Below, piece by piece: positions 1-9,525 of a stretch of DNA of 50,522 nt. The number at the start of each line of letters is the position of its first letter. The stretch's first letter is position 1. A program made the position numbers and the translations under genes. The notes beneath the pieces are model-generated. The model saw nothing but the letters and a program-made list of their open reading frames with translations, was not told where the DNA came from and made no database searches. The DNA comes from Myxococcales bacterium (lineage in GTDB: Bacteria; Myxococcota_A; Polyangia; Polyangiales; Polyangiaceae): assembly GCA_012514535.1 (NCBI GenBank), contig JAAZAA010000111.1, forward strand, positions 1 to 50,522, given 5' to 3'.

Positions 1-40
1 ACACGTGGCGCGAGGACACGGCTTCACGGAGTACGACGTC

Positions 41-81
41 GCTGCGCTCCCCAGGGAGCGCAGCGCTGGCGCGTCCAGCGC
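41..81. terminator. Twin hairpins downstream of the acetyltransferase
   Basis: Two adjacent inverted repeats lie just past the 3' end of the minus-strand acetyltransferase gene. The first has 11-base arms at 41-51 and 54-64 (GCTGCGCTCCC and its complement). The second has 7-base arms at 63-69 and 75-81 (GCGCTGG / CCAGCGC). There is no U-tract, so termination is inferred from position and stem strength only. Confidence 0.4.
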
Positions 82-102
82 CGGGAACTCGGGACGGCCT
101 CG

Positions 103-540
103 CTACGCCGGCAGGCGCTTCACCATGAGGTGCGAGGAGCTCGGGCACAGGCTGGTGAACTGCTCCGTGGCGCAGAGGGGAGGCGGCGCGTCGTCGCGCG
201 CGGTGCGCTGATAGCCGAGCCGCGCAAAGAACGCGCTCGCCGTCGTCGTGAGCAGGTAGAGGCGGCGCACACCCAGACGCCGCGCCTCCGCTTCCGCCGC
301 GGCGACGAGGGCCGCACCGAGCCCTGCTCCCCGCCAGCGGGGGGCGACCGCCAGGGAGCGGAGCAGACCAATCGCCCCATAGCGCTCGATGCCGACCGCC
401 CCGGCGAGCCGACCTCCACGCCGACACCCGAAGAAGCGCCGATCTCCCACGACCCCGAGATCGGAGAAGAGGAGGTCGCACTCGGCCAGGAGCTCTCGAA
501 GCTCCTGACCTGGGGGAATGGGCATGATCTCCGGTTCCAT
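103..540 (-). CDS. GNAT N-acetyltransferase, ArsN2-like
   Basis: A 145-residue GNAT-fold acetyltransferase. The acetyl-CoA-binding A motif is visible as RSLAVAPRWRGAGLGAALV around residues 61-79. The C-terminal half (YLLTTTASAFFARLGY, then the Asp-Ala-Pro-Pro and SLCPSSS segments) closely resembles ArsN2, the acetyltransferase found in arsenic-resistance operons. Length fits the family and the ATG at 540 gives a full domain. No arsR, arsB, acr3 or arsC gene is present in the window, so an arsenic role is inferred from family resemblance alone. Another small-molecule acetylation role is possible. Confidence 0.82.
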   Translation of the reverse strand: MEPEIMPIPPGQELRELLAECDLLFSDLGVVGDRRFFGCRRGGRLAGAVGIERYGAIGLLRSLAVAPRWRGAGLGAALVAAAEAEARRLGVRRLYLLTTTASAFFARLGYQRTARDDAPPPLCATEQFTSLCPSSSHLMVKRLPA

Positions 541-771
541 CTCTGGCTCGGGAGAGAGAGTACGTCAGCCGACGAGCCTACGGGAAGCGATGCGCACCAC
601 GCCCGCCACGGAGCGCACGCACGACGGGACGCGCCCACCGCGACGCACGAAGCGCCCTCGGGCGCGCGCCACGACGCGCGGCAAGCGCGACGCGTGACGC
701 ACGCCACGCTCCACGACGGGCGTCCCACACGCCGCGGATCTCACCCGAACATCCCTGCGGCGCGCCGCGCG

Positions 772-2565
772 TCAGAGCTTCGCGGCTTCGCCTTCGGGCG
801 CGCTGATGAAGAACTCGACGAAATCCTTGCGGAGGCGGACCCGATACGCGGGTACGGGACCCCGGAAGCGGAAGGTGATGCTCGCGCCGCGATCCGTATT
901 GCTCGTCTTGACCTGAGCGATGCGCTTGTCGCGCTTCTCGATGCTCCGCCCCTCCTCCATCGCCTTGCGCCCCGGGATCACCACCGTGAACCCGGTGGCC
1001 TCCATCGCGCCCGCGAGCTGGGCGCCCGGACCGTCGAGGCGAATGCGGTGAATGGTGGGTAAATGGAGCTTGCCGCGCCCCCACGGCTTCACGTCCGCTG
1101 GATCGGCCGCCGCGGCGGCGGGCTTCTCGTCCTCGCCCCACGTCTGATCGTCGACCGCTGCCGCGGCCGCCAAGCGCTCCGTCTCCGCGGAGTCGACGTC
1201 GTCGGCGACGGCCAGAGGCGCGGGCTCGGCGGTCGCCATCGCCTTCGGGCCGAACAGGGGGACCTCGGCGATGACGTCGTTGCTCGCGACGTTCGCCGCG
1301 GGCGCTGCGCTGGCCGCTGCCGGCTCCGGCGCCGCCTGCGGGGAGACCTCCTCGACGGGAGCTTGCTTCGAGAGAGCCGGGCCGGGGCCGTCGCCCAAGG
1401 AGCGCATGGCGAAGGCGGAGCCGACGGCGACCACGAGCGCGGCGGTCCCCAACACCGCCAGGCGACGCGAGCGAGTCCGTGTCGCCGGAGGCGCCGCGAC
1501 GGCCGCGTCGCGCGCAGGGCGGGTCGAACGTCGCGGGGCGGCGTTCGCCTCGGGACGCCCGGTGCTCTTGAGGGCCTGGACGGGAGAGCGCGTCGCGGCC
1601 GCGGGCGCGGTGGTGCGGCGCTTTCGAGCGGGCGCACGTCCCTGACGTCCCAGGTGCGCCGAAGCCCCTTGCGCGAGCTTCGTCGCGCCGTGGGCCGCGC
1701 CCCCCGCCACACGCCCCAGCACGCCGTGGGTCTGCCGCGCCGCATGTCCGGCGCTGCGAGCGACGCCCTCCAGGCGTCGCCGGAAGCGATCCACGCCGTC
1801 GAGCCAGCTCGTCCCCTCCGCGGGCTCCTCCGCCGGCTCGAGCTCCTGCTCCAACGCGAGCCCGTGAAGCTCGTCGTCCTCGGCAGCGGCCGGGTCGACG
1901 ACGCTGGGCTGCGGGGTCGCGTCGGCCCCCTCGTAACGCAGCACGACCACGAGCTCCGGCACCCGCGTCGCGGGGTTCACCGTCACGCTGACGGAGTCCA
2001 CGTGGGCGCCCTGACGCGCCCCACCGCGCACGTCCTCGATCTCGAGGCTGCGCCCGACGCGAAGGAATTCCAGGTTCGATCCGACGCGGACCTTGCGCGC
2101 GTTGCCGTCTTGCACCCGCGCCTTCATGGGGGCCCCCAACCCATCGATGTGGAGGCGCACCTTGGCTCCCGGCTCCGCGGCGAGGCCGCGCTCGACCTCT
2201 TCGTCGACGTCCTCCTCCTCGGGAGCGGGATCCGGAGCCCCGAGCTGCCGAAGGATCTCGACACTGCCCGCGTCCAGCGCGGTGAACTGGATGCCGAACT
2301 CACCGCCGTCCTCGCCCTCGGCGCGCCAGGCCACCCGGCCCTCCACGAGGATCTCGCTCCCCTCGTGCTCGAAGCGGCACACGAGAGCGTCGCCGATCTC
2401 CGGCAGGTAGCTCGTCCGCACCTGCATCCCGAGGCCGCTGACGTTGCAGCTCTGCGCCTCGAAGGCGGGGACCGCGCCGTCCTGTCCGCAGATCTCCACC
2501 AGGGTGGCGATCGGCACACGAGGAACTCCGGGACTGCGGCGGTCTTCCGTGGGAGGACGAGTCAT
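772..2565 (-). CDS. PilZ-domain membrane protein with C-terminal AMIN-like domain
   Basis: A 597-residue protein with an N-terminal PilZ domain (about residues 10-110). It has an Arg-rich start (R9, R10, R16) and the N41-x-S43-x-x-G46 motif of cyclic-di-GMP-binding PilZ domains. A second beta-rich segment (about 130-212) may be another PilZ-like fold. A long Ala/Arg/Pro-rich linker follows, then one transmembrane helix at about 369-388, a second Ala/Pro-rich linker, and a beta-rich C-terminal domain (about 500-590) like the AMIN module of peptidoglycan- or secretin-associated proteins. The expected topology is cytoplasmic PilZ and periplasmic C-terminus. This suggests second-messenger control of an envelope process, an inference. 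It diverges from the FHA gene by 83 bases. Confidence 0.78.
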   Translation of the reverse strand: MTRPPTEDRRSPGVPRVPIATLVEICGQDGAVPAFEAQSCNVSGLGMQVRTSYLPEIGDALVCRFEHEGSEILVEGRVAWRAEGEDGGEFGIQFTALDAGSVEILRQLGAPDPAPEEEDVDEEVERGLAAEPGAKVRLHIDGLGAPMKARVQDGNARKVRVGSNLEFLRVGRSLEIEDVRGGARQGAHVDSVSVTVNPATRVPELVVVLRYEGADATPQPSVVDPAAAEDDELHGLALEQELEPAEEPAEGTSWLDGVDRFRRRLEGVARSAGHAARQTHGVLGRVAGGAAHGATKLAQGASAHLGRQGRAPARKRRTTAPAAATRSPVQALKSTGRPEANAAPRRSTRPARDAAVAAPPATRTRSRRLAVLGTAALVVAVGSAFAMRSLGDGPGPALSKQAPVEEVSPQAAPEPAAASAAPAANVASNDVIAEVPLFGPKAMATAEPAPLAVADDVDSAETERLAAAAAVDDQTWGEDEKPAAAAADPADVKPWGRGKLHLPTIHRIRLDGPGAQLAGAMEATGFTVVIPGRKAMEEGRSIEKRDKRIAQVKTSNTDRGASITFRFRGPVPAYRVRLRKDFVEFFISAPEGEAAKL

Positions 2566-2648
2566 AGCTGTTTTTCCCTACGTTCACCGAGTCCTACGGG
2601 CCAAATAATTGGACTCGTCCGCCTGCTCCGGGATATTGAGGCCCACGG

Positions 2649-3632
2649 ATGGCGGTGACCATCGTCGTGCTGAGCGCGGACAGCGATCCGCTCCCCAGCA
2701 TCACCTTCGATGCACCGCGCGTGGTGCTCGGTCGAGGTGACGGCGCGGACGTGCGCCTGCCGGATCCCAGCGTCAGCCATCGCCACGCCAGCCTGCGCCA
2801 GCGCGGTAGCGACTACCTGATCGTCGACGAGGGCAGCACCAACGGCACCTACGTGGGCGGCGTCCGCCTGGCGCCCCAGTCGCCGCGCATCGTCCGTGAC
2901 GGCGACGTGGTGCGCGTGGGTCGAATCGAGCTGCAGATCCGCGTGGAGCACGGCGCCCCGATCACCCAGGGCCCGCTGGCCACCCGAGAGCTCGCCCTCG
3001 GGCTCGTCTCGGCTGCCCTGGCCGCTCAGGGCGAAGCCCTGGTGGTCCGTGTCCGCGCCGTGACCCGAGGGGGCACGGATCAGGACCACGCGGCGGAGCT
3101 CGAGCTCCCGGAGCTCGGGCGGGAGTACGTCCTCGGACGCGGACGCGGCTGCGACCTCGTGCTCCCCGACGCCGATTGCTCCCGGCGGCACCTCGGCATC
3201 ACCCGTCGCGGCGACGGGCTGTTCGTCCGGGATCTCGGCTCGAAGAACGGTTCGCGCCTCGACGGGCGTGAGCTCACGCCGGAGCAGGAGACCCCCTGGA
3301 AGCCCGACACCAGCCTGCACATCGGTGACACCGTGCTCACCTACGAAGATCCCCTCGCCGGGGTCTTGGAGGAGCTGGAGAGAGCGGCGGACGAGCCCGT
3401 CACCGGGCGCCCACCGGCGGAGGCCGCGCCGGGCATCGACGCAGCGGACGATCCCGATCCCGACCCCGCTCCGCGCGCCGGTACGGCGGAGGGCGTCCCG
3501 AGGCAGACGAGCATCGCGCCGCGGAGGCGGCGTCCCCTCGACCCGGGGCTCACGGATTTCCTCGTGGGCACCCTCGCGGTCCTCGTCCTCGCCTCCAGCC
3601 TCGTGGGTCTTTACTGGCTGCTCTCCTCGTGA
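2649..3632 (+). CDS. Double FHA-domain tail-anchored protein
   Basis: A 327-residue protein with two forkhead-associated phosphothreonine-binding domains. FHA1 (about 20-98) shows G28-R29, S43-x-x-H46 and S63-T-N65-G66. FHA2 (about 155-235) shows G163-R164, S178-x-x-H181 and S198-K-N200-G201. Both therefore keep the canonical peptide-binding residues. An acidic, Pro-rich linker leads to a single transmembrane helix at about 303-325 almost at the C-terminus, so the FHA domains should be cytoplasmic and tethered. A GAGG-like ribosome site lies about 8 bases before the ATG. FHA proteins usually read Ser/Thr-kinase output; two kinase-fold proteins are encoded 20-30 kb away. No specific partner can be named. 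Confidence 0.88.
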   Translation: MAVTIVVLSADSDPLPSITFDAPRVVLGRGDGADVRLPDPSVSHRHASLRQRGSDYLIVDEGSTNGTYVGGVRLAPQSPRIVRDGDVVRVGRIELQIRVEHGAPITQGPLATRELALGLVSAALAAQGEALVVRVRAVTRGGTDQDHAAELELPELGREYVLGRGRGCDLVLPDADCSRRHLGITRRGDGLFVRDLGSKNGSRLDGRELTPEQETPWKPDTSLHIGDTVLTYEDPLAGVLEELERAADEPVTGRPPAEAAPGIDAADDPDPDPAPRAGTAEGVPRQTSIAPRRRRPLDPGLTDFLVGTLAVLVLASSLVGLYWLLSS

Positions 3633-3819
3633 AGTCGCGAAAGCCTCACGGCCCGCGCCTCGGGAACGGACCACGTTGAAGGGACCGTATGGCCATACCT
3701 TCCGGCACGCGTGCGCCGTATCCTGGATCGACCATGGATTCTCCCGCTCCCCTCCGGCGACCGACGGTCGCGCCCCTGCAGCCGCGCAACGCGCCGCAGC
3801 CGCCCCAGAGGGGGCGAGG

Positions 3820-4395
3820 GTGACCCCCGGCGCTTGGGCCGTCGCGGTCGCCCTCACCGCTGGCTCTTTCCGCGCGGCCCAGCTCTGGCGCGCTGCGGCG
3901 CGCGTCGACGCCGTCAACTCCGTGATCCTCACGAGCTTGGGAGAAGGGCGCGGCGCCGAGCTCCCGGGGATCCTGCGTCGGGCGGGCAGCGGCCTCTACC
4001 TGGACGTCGCGACGTCCATCTGCGAGCCCATCGAGAAGCTGGCCCAGGGCGACGACGCCGAGCTCCGGCAGCGCCTCGACCGCGACGCCCACGCCGGGCT
4101 CCTCCGTGCTCTGAAGCGCCTGCGACGCTGGGCCTGGCTCGACCACGTCACCCTGCTCTGCGTCCTCTTCACGGGCCTCGGGGCCCTCACGGGACAGCGA
4201 CCTTCCCTCGTCCTGACCGCGGAGGTCGTCGCCGCCACGCTGCTGTGGCTCTCGAACCTCTACGGCGCGCGGTCCACGGCCACGAGCGCGTTCGCAGGCG
4301 CGACCGCCCTCGTCGACGGCCTGATCGAAGCGCGGCGCCACCTGACCTGGTCGACGAATCCGGCGCCCACCAGCTCGCCCGAGGTGACCGAATAG
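3820..4395 (+). CDS. Membrane protein of unknown function
   Basis: A 191-residue protein read from the GTG at 3820. It has a hydrophobic N-terminus, a helical charged middle (residues about 30-105), and two transmembrane segments at about 107-124 and 130-150. The layout (N-terminal helix, cytoplasmic helical region, two helices) loosely recalls MotA/TolQ/ExbB proteins, but I see no diagnostic motif and do not assign that family. The GTG overlaps the TGA of a 29-codon open frame beginning with an ATG at 3734 (start MDSPAPLRRP). The protein may therefore be translationally coupled to a leader peptide, or the real gene may begin at 3734 with a frameshift near 3820. Confidence 0.6.
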   Translation: MTPGAWAVAVALTAGSFRAAQLWRAAARVDAVNSVILTSLGEGRGAELPGILRRAGSGLYLDVATSICEPIEKLAQGDDAELRQRLDRDAHAGLLRALKRLRRWAWLDHVTLLCVLFTGLGALTGQRPSLVLTAEVVAATLLWLSNLYGARSTATSAFAGATALVDGLIEARRHLTWSTNPAPTSSPEVTE

Positions 4396-4427
4396 CTGGC
4401 GTCGCGCCGCTCACCTCCCACGACGTC

Positions 4428-4465
4428 CGCCAGAGCCGCATCCGCCAGAGCCGCATCCGCCAGAG
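4428..4465. repeat. 15-base tandem repeat
   Basis: About two and a half copies of the 15-base unit CCGCCAGAGCCGCAT lie in the spacer before the helicase gene. The function is unknown; slippage expansion is the simplest explanation. Confidence 0.7.
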
Positions 4466-4625
4466 CACCACGCCCTCCGCGGTCCGCAGCGCAGCTCGAT
4501 CTCCGGAACGGGGTCGACCCGCGGTGGAACTCCGACGAAAACCATAGTACGCGCGGCGCAACGCCCGCCGCTGGTGGCGCCCCGCGCGCTCCTCTCCCGT
4601 GGGAGCGCTCCCGTCCCCTCTCGTC

Positions 4626-7244
4626 ATGCCTGCCTCCACCGAACTCCCCACCACCACGCCGCGAGCCCCCCTCGACCCCGAGCTCGACGGCGGGCACCTC
4701 GACGGCTCGTCCGCGGAGGCAGCGGGCTCTCCCGAGGATCGCTCCCCCGACTGGTTGCTGGAGCGCATCCTCGCCTACGTGGAGAGCCTCGGCCTCGAGC
4801 TCTATCCGGCCCAGGAGGAGGCCATCCTGGAGGTCACCTCCGGAAAGAACGTGATCCTGAACACGCCGACCGGGTCGGGGAAGTCCCTCGTCGCCCTCGC
4901 CGCGTGCTTCACGTCCCTCGCGCGGGGCCGCCGCGCCTTCTACACGGCACCCATCAAGGCCCTGGTCAGCGAGAAGTTCCTCGCCCTCTGCAAGGTCTTC
5001 GGCCCCGAGTACGTCGGGATGATGACGGGCGACGCCAGCGTCAACCGTGACGCGCCGGTGATCTGCTGCACGGCGGAGATCCTGGCCAACGTGGCCCTGC
5101 GTGAGGGCCGCCACGCGGATCTCGAATGGGTGGTGATGGACGAGTTTCATTACTACTCCGATCGCGATCGTGGCGTCGCCTGGCAGGCGCCGCTGCTCTG
5201 TCTCCCCCAGGCGCGCTTTCTGCTGATGAGCGCCACCCTCGGCGACACGCGGCGCTTCGAGGAGGCCCTCGAAGATCTGACCGGGGTCGAGACCGTCTTG
5301 GTGCGATCCAGCGAGCGCCCCGTCCCGCTCGACTTCCACTACGCGGAGACCCCTCTGCACGAGACCATCGCGAAGCTCCTCGAGGAGGGGCGGGCCCCCG
5401 TGTACATCGTGCACTTCTCCCAGGCCGCCGCCTCCGAACAGGCGCAGCGCCTGACGAGCCTCGATTTCCTCACCCGGGAGCAGAAGCTCACGCTGCGCGA
5501 GGAGCTCCGGGGGTTCCACTTCGACAGCCCCTTCGGCAAGGCCCTCGCGCGATACATCCCCCACGGCATCGGTGTCCATCACGCGGGCATGCTGCCGAAG
5601 TACCGCCTGCTCGTGGAGAAGCTCGCGCAGAAGGGGTTGCTCAAGGTGATCTGCGGCACCGACACCCTCGGCGTGGGCGTGAACATCCCGTTGCGCACGG
5701 TCCTGTTCACCCAGCTCTGCAAGTTCGACGGCGACAAGACGAAGATCCTGTCCGTACGCGACTTCCAACAGATCGCCGGGCGGGCGGGGCGCAGGGGCTT
5801 CGACGATCGCGGGAGCGTCGTCGCCCAGGCTCCCGAGCACGTCATCGAGAACCTCGTGGCGGCGCGGAAAGCCGTCGGCGACCCGAAGAAGCTCAAGAAG
5901 CTCCGCGCGAAGAAGGCCCCGGAGCACGGCTACGCGCACTGGGACGCGCAGACCTTCGAGCGCCTGCGCACCTCGGCGCCGGAGCCCCTGGTCTCGCGCT
6001 TCCGGGTCAGCCACGGGATGCTCTTGAACGTCCTGTGTCGGACCGAGGAGAACGGCTGCCGAGCGCTGAAGCAGCTCATCCGCGACAGCCACGAGTCGCC
6101 CGAGAAGAAGCGCCGCCACGGCCGCTCGGCCCTGTCGTTGTTCCGGGCCCTCGTCGAGGCTGACATCGTCTCGCTGGTGCCCGGCGGGGTGCGCGTCAAC
6201 GCGGATCTCCAGCAGGACTTCTCCCTCAACCAGACGCTCGGGCTCTACGCGGTGCAGGTCATCGAGACCCTCGATCGCGAGGATCACAACTACGCGCTGA
6301 CCGTGCTCACCGTCATCGAGTCCATCCTCGAGGATCCGGGCGCGGTCCTGCGGCGCCAGGTGGACAAGCTCAAGGCGCGCCGCGTGGCGGAGCTCAAGCA
6401 GCAGGGCGTCGAGTACGAGGAGCGCATGGAAGAGCTCGCCAAGGTGACGCACCCCCAGCCGGAGCGGGAGCTCCTGGAGGCCACCTTCGAGCTGTTCGCC
6501 AAGGAGCACCCCTGGGTGCTCGGCAGCACGGTGGCGCCCAAGTCCGTGGCGCGGGACTTCTACGAGCTCGGCCTGACCTTCAACGGGTACGTGAAGGAGT
6601 ACGGCCTCGAGCGGGCCGAGGGCGTGCTGCTCCGCTACCTCTCCGAGGTGTACCGGACGCTCGAGCAGACCGTGCCGGAGCAGGCGAAGACGGACGAACT
6701 CCTCGACGTCATCGATTGGCTCGGCGGTGAGCTCCGCGCAGCCGACGCCAGCTTGCTCGAGGAGTGGCAGCGCCTGAGCAACCCCGACGAGCTCACGAGG
6801 CAGCTCGAGCCAGAGGCAGAGGAGTTGCCGGAGGACGTCACCCGCGATCGCCGCGGGTTCACGATCTTGGTGCGCAACGCCGTGTGGCGGCTCGTGCAGG
6901 CCCTGGCGCGGCGCGGCTACGCCGACGCCGAGGAGCTCCTCCGCGACGCCGCGACGAGCGACACGACCCCGCGACCGCTCGGCGATTTCCCCTGGACCGC
7001 GGCCACCCTCGAGGAGCGCTTCGCGGCGTACTGGGAAGAGTATCCCGAGCTCCGCGTCGATCCGTCCGCGCGGAGCCCACGACACCTCACCATCGACGAA
7101 GGGGACGATCACTGGCGCCTGCAGCAGCTGCTCGTGGATCCCGAGGACGACCTCGGTTGGTCCCTGGAGCTGCTCGTCGATCTGGAGGCGTCGCGCGAAG
7201 TCGGGCGCCCCTGCTTTCAATTGGTGGAGATCCACGCGGGGTGA
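4626..7244 (+). CDS. SKI2-like DEAD/DEAH-box helicase with DUF3516
   Basis: An 872-residue superfamily 2 helicase. The first RecA domain has Walker A TPTGSGKS (80-87), motif Ia in [11 protein letters not shown], motif II DEFH (172-175) and motif III SAT (202-204). The second RecA domain ends in motif [14 protein letters not shown]. The pattern and long helical C-terminal half match the SKI2/MTR4-like bacterial helicases carrying DUF3516, known mostly from Actinobacteria and Myxococcota and thought to act on RNA. The ATG at 4626 is preferred over a GTG 27 bases upstream because the extra residues are not domain-like. The perfect 12-base palindrome GGGAGCGCTCCC lies at 4601-4612, just ahead of the start. 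The stop overlaps the next gene's ATG (TGATG). Confidence 0.93.
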   Translation: MPASTELPTTTPRAPLDPELDGGHLDGSSAEAAGSPEDRSPDWLLERILAYVESLGLELYPAQEEAILEVTSGKNVILNTPTGSGKSLVALAACFTSLARGRRAFYTAPIKALVSEKFLALCKVFGPEYVGMMTGDASVNRDAPVICCTAEILANVALREGRHADLEWVVMDEFHYYSDRDRGVAWQAPLLCLPQARFLLMSATLGDTRRFEEALEDLTGVETVLVRSSERPVPLDFHYAETPLHETIAKLLEEGRAPVYIVHFSQAAASEQAQRLTSLDFLTREQKLTLREELRGFHFDSPFGKALARYIPHGIGVHHAGMLPKYRLLVEKLAQKGLLKVICGTDTLGVGVNIPLRTVLFTQLCKFDGDKTKILSVRDFQQIAGRAGRRGFDDRGSVVAQAPEHVIENLVAARKAVGDPKKLKKLRAKKAPEHGYAHWDAQTFERLRTSAPEPLVSRFRVSHGMLLNVLCRTEENGCRALKQLIRDSHESPEKKRRHGRSALSLFRALVEADIVSLVPGGVRVNADLQQDFSLNQTLGLYAVQVIETLDREDHNYALTVLTVIESILEDPGAVLRRQVDKLKARRVAELKQQGVEYEERMEELAKVTHPQPERELLEATFELFAKEHPWVLGSTVAPKSVARDFYELGLTFNGYVKEYGLERAEGVLLRYLSEVYRTLEQTVPEQAKTDELLDVIDWLGGELRAADASLLEEWQRLSNPDELTRQLEPEAEELPEDVTRDRRGFTILVRNAVWRLVQALARRGYADAEELLRDAATSDTTPRPLGDFPWTAATLEERFAAYWEEYPELRVDPSARSPRHLTIDEGDDHWRLQQLLVDPEDDLGWSLELLVDLEASREVGRPCFQLVEIHAG

Positions 7245-7441
7245 TGGAACGGGCCAGCGTCGCTCCGGGTCTCTGCGCCACCTGCCACCACGGACGGAGG
7301 ATCACCTCCGCGAGAGGCTCCGTGTTCTGGCTCTGCAGACAGGGCGCGCTGCCCCGCTACCCCAGGCTGCCGGTGGTGAGGTGCCCAGAGTATCGGGAGC
7401 GCCGCGAGGACGAACGCCGAGAGGACGAGCGCCGGGGGTGA
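7244..7441 (+). CDS. Small Cys-motif protein, probably zinc-binding
   Basis: A 65-residue protein starting with the ATG at 7244, which shares its A with the helicase stop (TGATG), implying translational coupling. It has a CxxCHHGR motif at 11-18, a further Cys at 31 in FWLCR and one at 47 in RCPEY: four cysteines, sufficient for a zinc site. It resembles a widespread family of uncharacterised small proteins with a CATCxxAR...FWLCR...CPGY pattern. The tail (about 50-65) is a run of Arg/Glu/Asp. Function is unknown; coupling suggests it could be a partner of the helicase. Confidence 0.72.
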   Translation: MERASVAPGLCATCHHGRRITSARGSVFWLCRQGALPRYPRLPVVRCPEYRERREDERREDERRG

Positions 7442-7523
7442 CCCGAGCGCCGGGGGATGAGCCGATTCTCGGGTCGACGGCGGGAGCGTCGACGCTCGAT
7501 CGTCCCTGCACTAGCCTGCGGCC

Positions 7524-8318
7524 ATGCGGAGCGGACGGCATTTCCGGGGGGCGCTTCTCGTCGCCTCCTTCGCGATCGCCCTCCTCTCGCTCCGTTGCGC
7601 GCCGAGCCCGCCGTCCGCTCCACCGTCCGGCACGGAGCCAGACGGTGGCACCGCGGCCCCCCCCGCGGACGAGCCCCCCCCGGCTCCACCCGCTCCTTCT
7701 CCGACCGGTCCCGCGCCTTCGGAGAACGGCGCTCCCCGAGGTGCACCCGATGGGAACCGCGCCGGGTCCGCAGGGTCCCCGCTCGGCTGCTATCGCGTGA
7801 AGCGGCCCGCGACCGAGACCGAGCCCCCCTCGAGCGCCTGGCTGTGCTTGCTGGAGGATCGCTTCGTCATGTGGGGCGAGGGCATGTACGAGAGCCGCTA
7901 CGTCGTCTGGACCGAGCGCAGCGCCACGGTCTGGTCCGGCATGTCCCCCGGAGACTACAGCCGCACCCTCGAGCTCCGGGTCGAGCACCGCGAGGACGGA
8001 GACGTCTTCGTCATGGCGGACGAGGCCGCGCCCCTCCGACGGCTGAGCGCGGACGAGCACGCGCGCGTCGTCGCCGAGATGCGCCGACTGCCCACGATCG
8101 AGGAGGTGTGTGAGCCCGCGCATCGCTGCCTGATGGCCGTCGAAGCGGCGCGCTCCAAGGCGACGGGAGAGCCCCCCACCGAGCCACCCGTCTTCGGGAA
8201 ATCCGTCGTCGAGTGCCACATCCAGAGGGCGCTCGCCCTGCGGATGCTCCCGGAGGGGATGGAGGTGCCCGAGGCGTGCCGGGTCGAGCCAGAGGCGCCG
8301 CGCGGGGCCGGAGAGTAA
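7524..8318 (+). CDS. Hypothetical lipoprotein
   Basis: A 264-residue protein with a lipoprotein signal peptide (Arg-rich n-region, hydrophobic core, lipobox LSLRC with Cys at about 25). A Pro/Ala/Ser-rich linker runs to about residue 80. The C-terminal part looks like one folded domain starting LGCYRVKRP, with several Trp/Tyr residues and Cys pairs. I do not recognise the domain. The ATG at 7524 is the only start giving an intact signal peptide. It sits alone between the helicase pair and the aldolase gene, all on the plus strand. Confidence 0.72.
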   Translation: MRSGRHFRGALLVASFAIALLSLRCAPSPPSAPPSGTEPDGGTAAPPADEPPPAPPAPSPTGPAPSENGAPRGAPDGNRAGSAGSPLGCYRVKRPATETEPPSSAWLCLLEDRFVMWGEGMYESRYVVWTERSATVWSGMSPGDYSRTLELRVEHREDGDVFVMADEAAPLRRLSADEHARVVAEMRRLPTIEEVCEPAHRCLMAVEAARSKATGEPPTEPPVFGKSVVECHIQRALALRMLPEGMEVPEACRVEPEAPRGAGE

Positions 8319-8428
8319 CCAGAGCGCCCCGAATCGCCTGCTTGGGTCGTCCCGGGCCCGCGGGGAGCATCGAGATGCGCTCTCGGGGCTGGACGACGGC
8401 GCAGAAACGGCTAGTTGTCACCGAGTCC

Positions 8429-9400
8429 GTGGCCACTCTCCGCACCATCCGCTCAGCCGCCGAGCTCCAAGGCGTCTTCCCCGCCCTGTTCACCCCGCTC
8501 GTGGACGACGATCCCAAGCGGCTGCACAACCGCATCGACTTCGAGAAGGCGAAGCGGATGATCGACGATCTGGTGGCCGCCGGCGTGCACGGGCTCGTCC
8601 CCATCGGCACGACGGGCCAGAGCCCGACGGTCACGCACCAGCAGCACCTCGAGTTCATCCAGTTCACCGCCGACTACCTCGACGGGCGGCTCCCCTTGCT
8701 CGCGGGCATGGGCTCGAACTGCACCCGCGAGAGCGTCGAGATGATCACCGAGCTGCAGCGGCGGGTCGGTCGGTGCGCGGTGCTCTGCGTCACCGGGTAC
8801 TACAACAACCCGCCCCAGGCCGGGCTCCGCGAGCACTACCGCACCCTCTCCCGGGAGACGGGCGCTCCCATCGTCCTGTACAACGTGCCCGGGCGTACGG
8901 CGAGCTATCTCGAGCCCGAGACCCTCATCGAGCTCGCCGAGGACGCGAACATCATCGGGCTGAAGCAGGCCGTCGACTTCTGCCACCCCGGTCGTCACCA
9001 GGAGGACACCGCCCGCGTGATCCGGGAGACGAGCCACCTCGGCTTCTCCGTGGTGAGCGGCGAAGACGACGGCTTGCCGACCATCCTGGGGATGGGAGGC
9101 AAGGGCATCATCTCGGCGACCGCGAACATCCCCGAGGCGGCGCGCTTGTTCTGCAAGATGCTCGACGCGGCGCAGCGCCACGACGACGACGCCCTCGCGG
9201 CGCTGCAAGGGGAGCTCGCGCCCTTCGTGGAGGCGGTGTTCTGCCGCAAGAACCCGATCCCCCTGGGGACGCTCTTCAACTCTCCCCTCTACCTCCCGCT
9301 GGTCTCCGTGCGTGAGACCCCCGACGGGGCCGCCGCGGAGGCGCGGCTCCTCGAGCTGGTGAAGACGCGGGCGCAGAGCCTGCGCAAGTACCATCCCTGA
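8429..9400 (+). CDS. dapA: 4-hydroxy-tetrahydrodipicolinate synthase family (DapA-like)
   Basis: A TIM-barrel class I aldolase of the DapA/NAL family. Visible motifs are the pyruvate-binding GTTGQSPT, the YYNNPPQAGL segment, LYNVPGRT with the catalytic Tyr, the Schiff-base Lys in GLKQAVD, and SGEDDGLP. The YYN-x-P and NVPGRT forms fit dihydrodipicolinate synthase, which condenses pyruvate with aspartate semialdehyde in lysine/diaminopimelate synthesis. Other family members (N-acetylneuraminate lyase and sugar-acid aldolases) are not excluded. The GTG at 8429 gives 323 residues; the in-frame ATG at 8375 would add 18 residues. No other lysine-pathway gene is nearby. Confidence 0.82.
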   Translation: MATLRTIRSAAELQGVFPALFTPLVDDDPKRLHNRIDFEKAKRMIDDLVAAGVHGLVPIGTTGQSPTVTHQQHLEFIQFTADYLDGRLPLLAGMGSNCTRESVEMITELQRRVGRCAVLCVTGYYNNPPQAGLREHYRTLSRETGAPIVLYNVPGRTASYLEPETLIELAEDANIIGLKQAVDFCHPGRHQEDTARVIRETSHLGFSVVSGEDDGLPTILGMGGKGIISATANIPEAARLFCKMLDAAQRHDDDALAALQGELAPFVEAVFCRKNPIPLGTLFNSPLYLPLVSVRETPDGAAAEARLLELVKTRAQSLRKYHP

Positions 9401-9456
9401 CGGGGGTCGTCCGCGCGGCGTCGCCCTCGCCGCCTCGCCCGCGACCCCGAAACGAC

Positions 9457-9487
9457 GCCGGGCCGCCCGCGACGCGGGCAGCCCGGC
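9457..9487. terminator. Hairpin between convergent genes
   Basis: An inverted repeat with arms of 14 bases and one mismatch (GCCGGGC-C-GCCCGC against GCGGGC-A-GCCCGGC, three-base loop) lies between the 3' ends of the aldolase and YceI genes. The position suits a bidirectional terminator; there is no U-tract. Confidence 0.5.
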
Positions 9488-9525
9488 AGCAGCGCCTCCC
9501 GGGGCGCCTTGGCTCGACGCGCGGC

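Noticed and set aside
4260-7235. A 991-codon open frame on the minus strand
   Set aside because: It is exactly antisense to the helicase, whose motifs are unmistakable; its own product is a Leu/Arg/Glu/Val-rich string without domains. Such frames are expected at this GC content.
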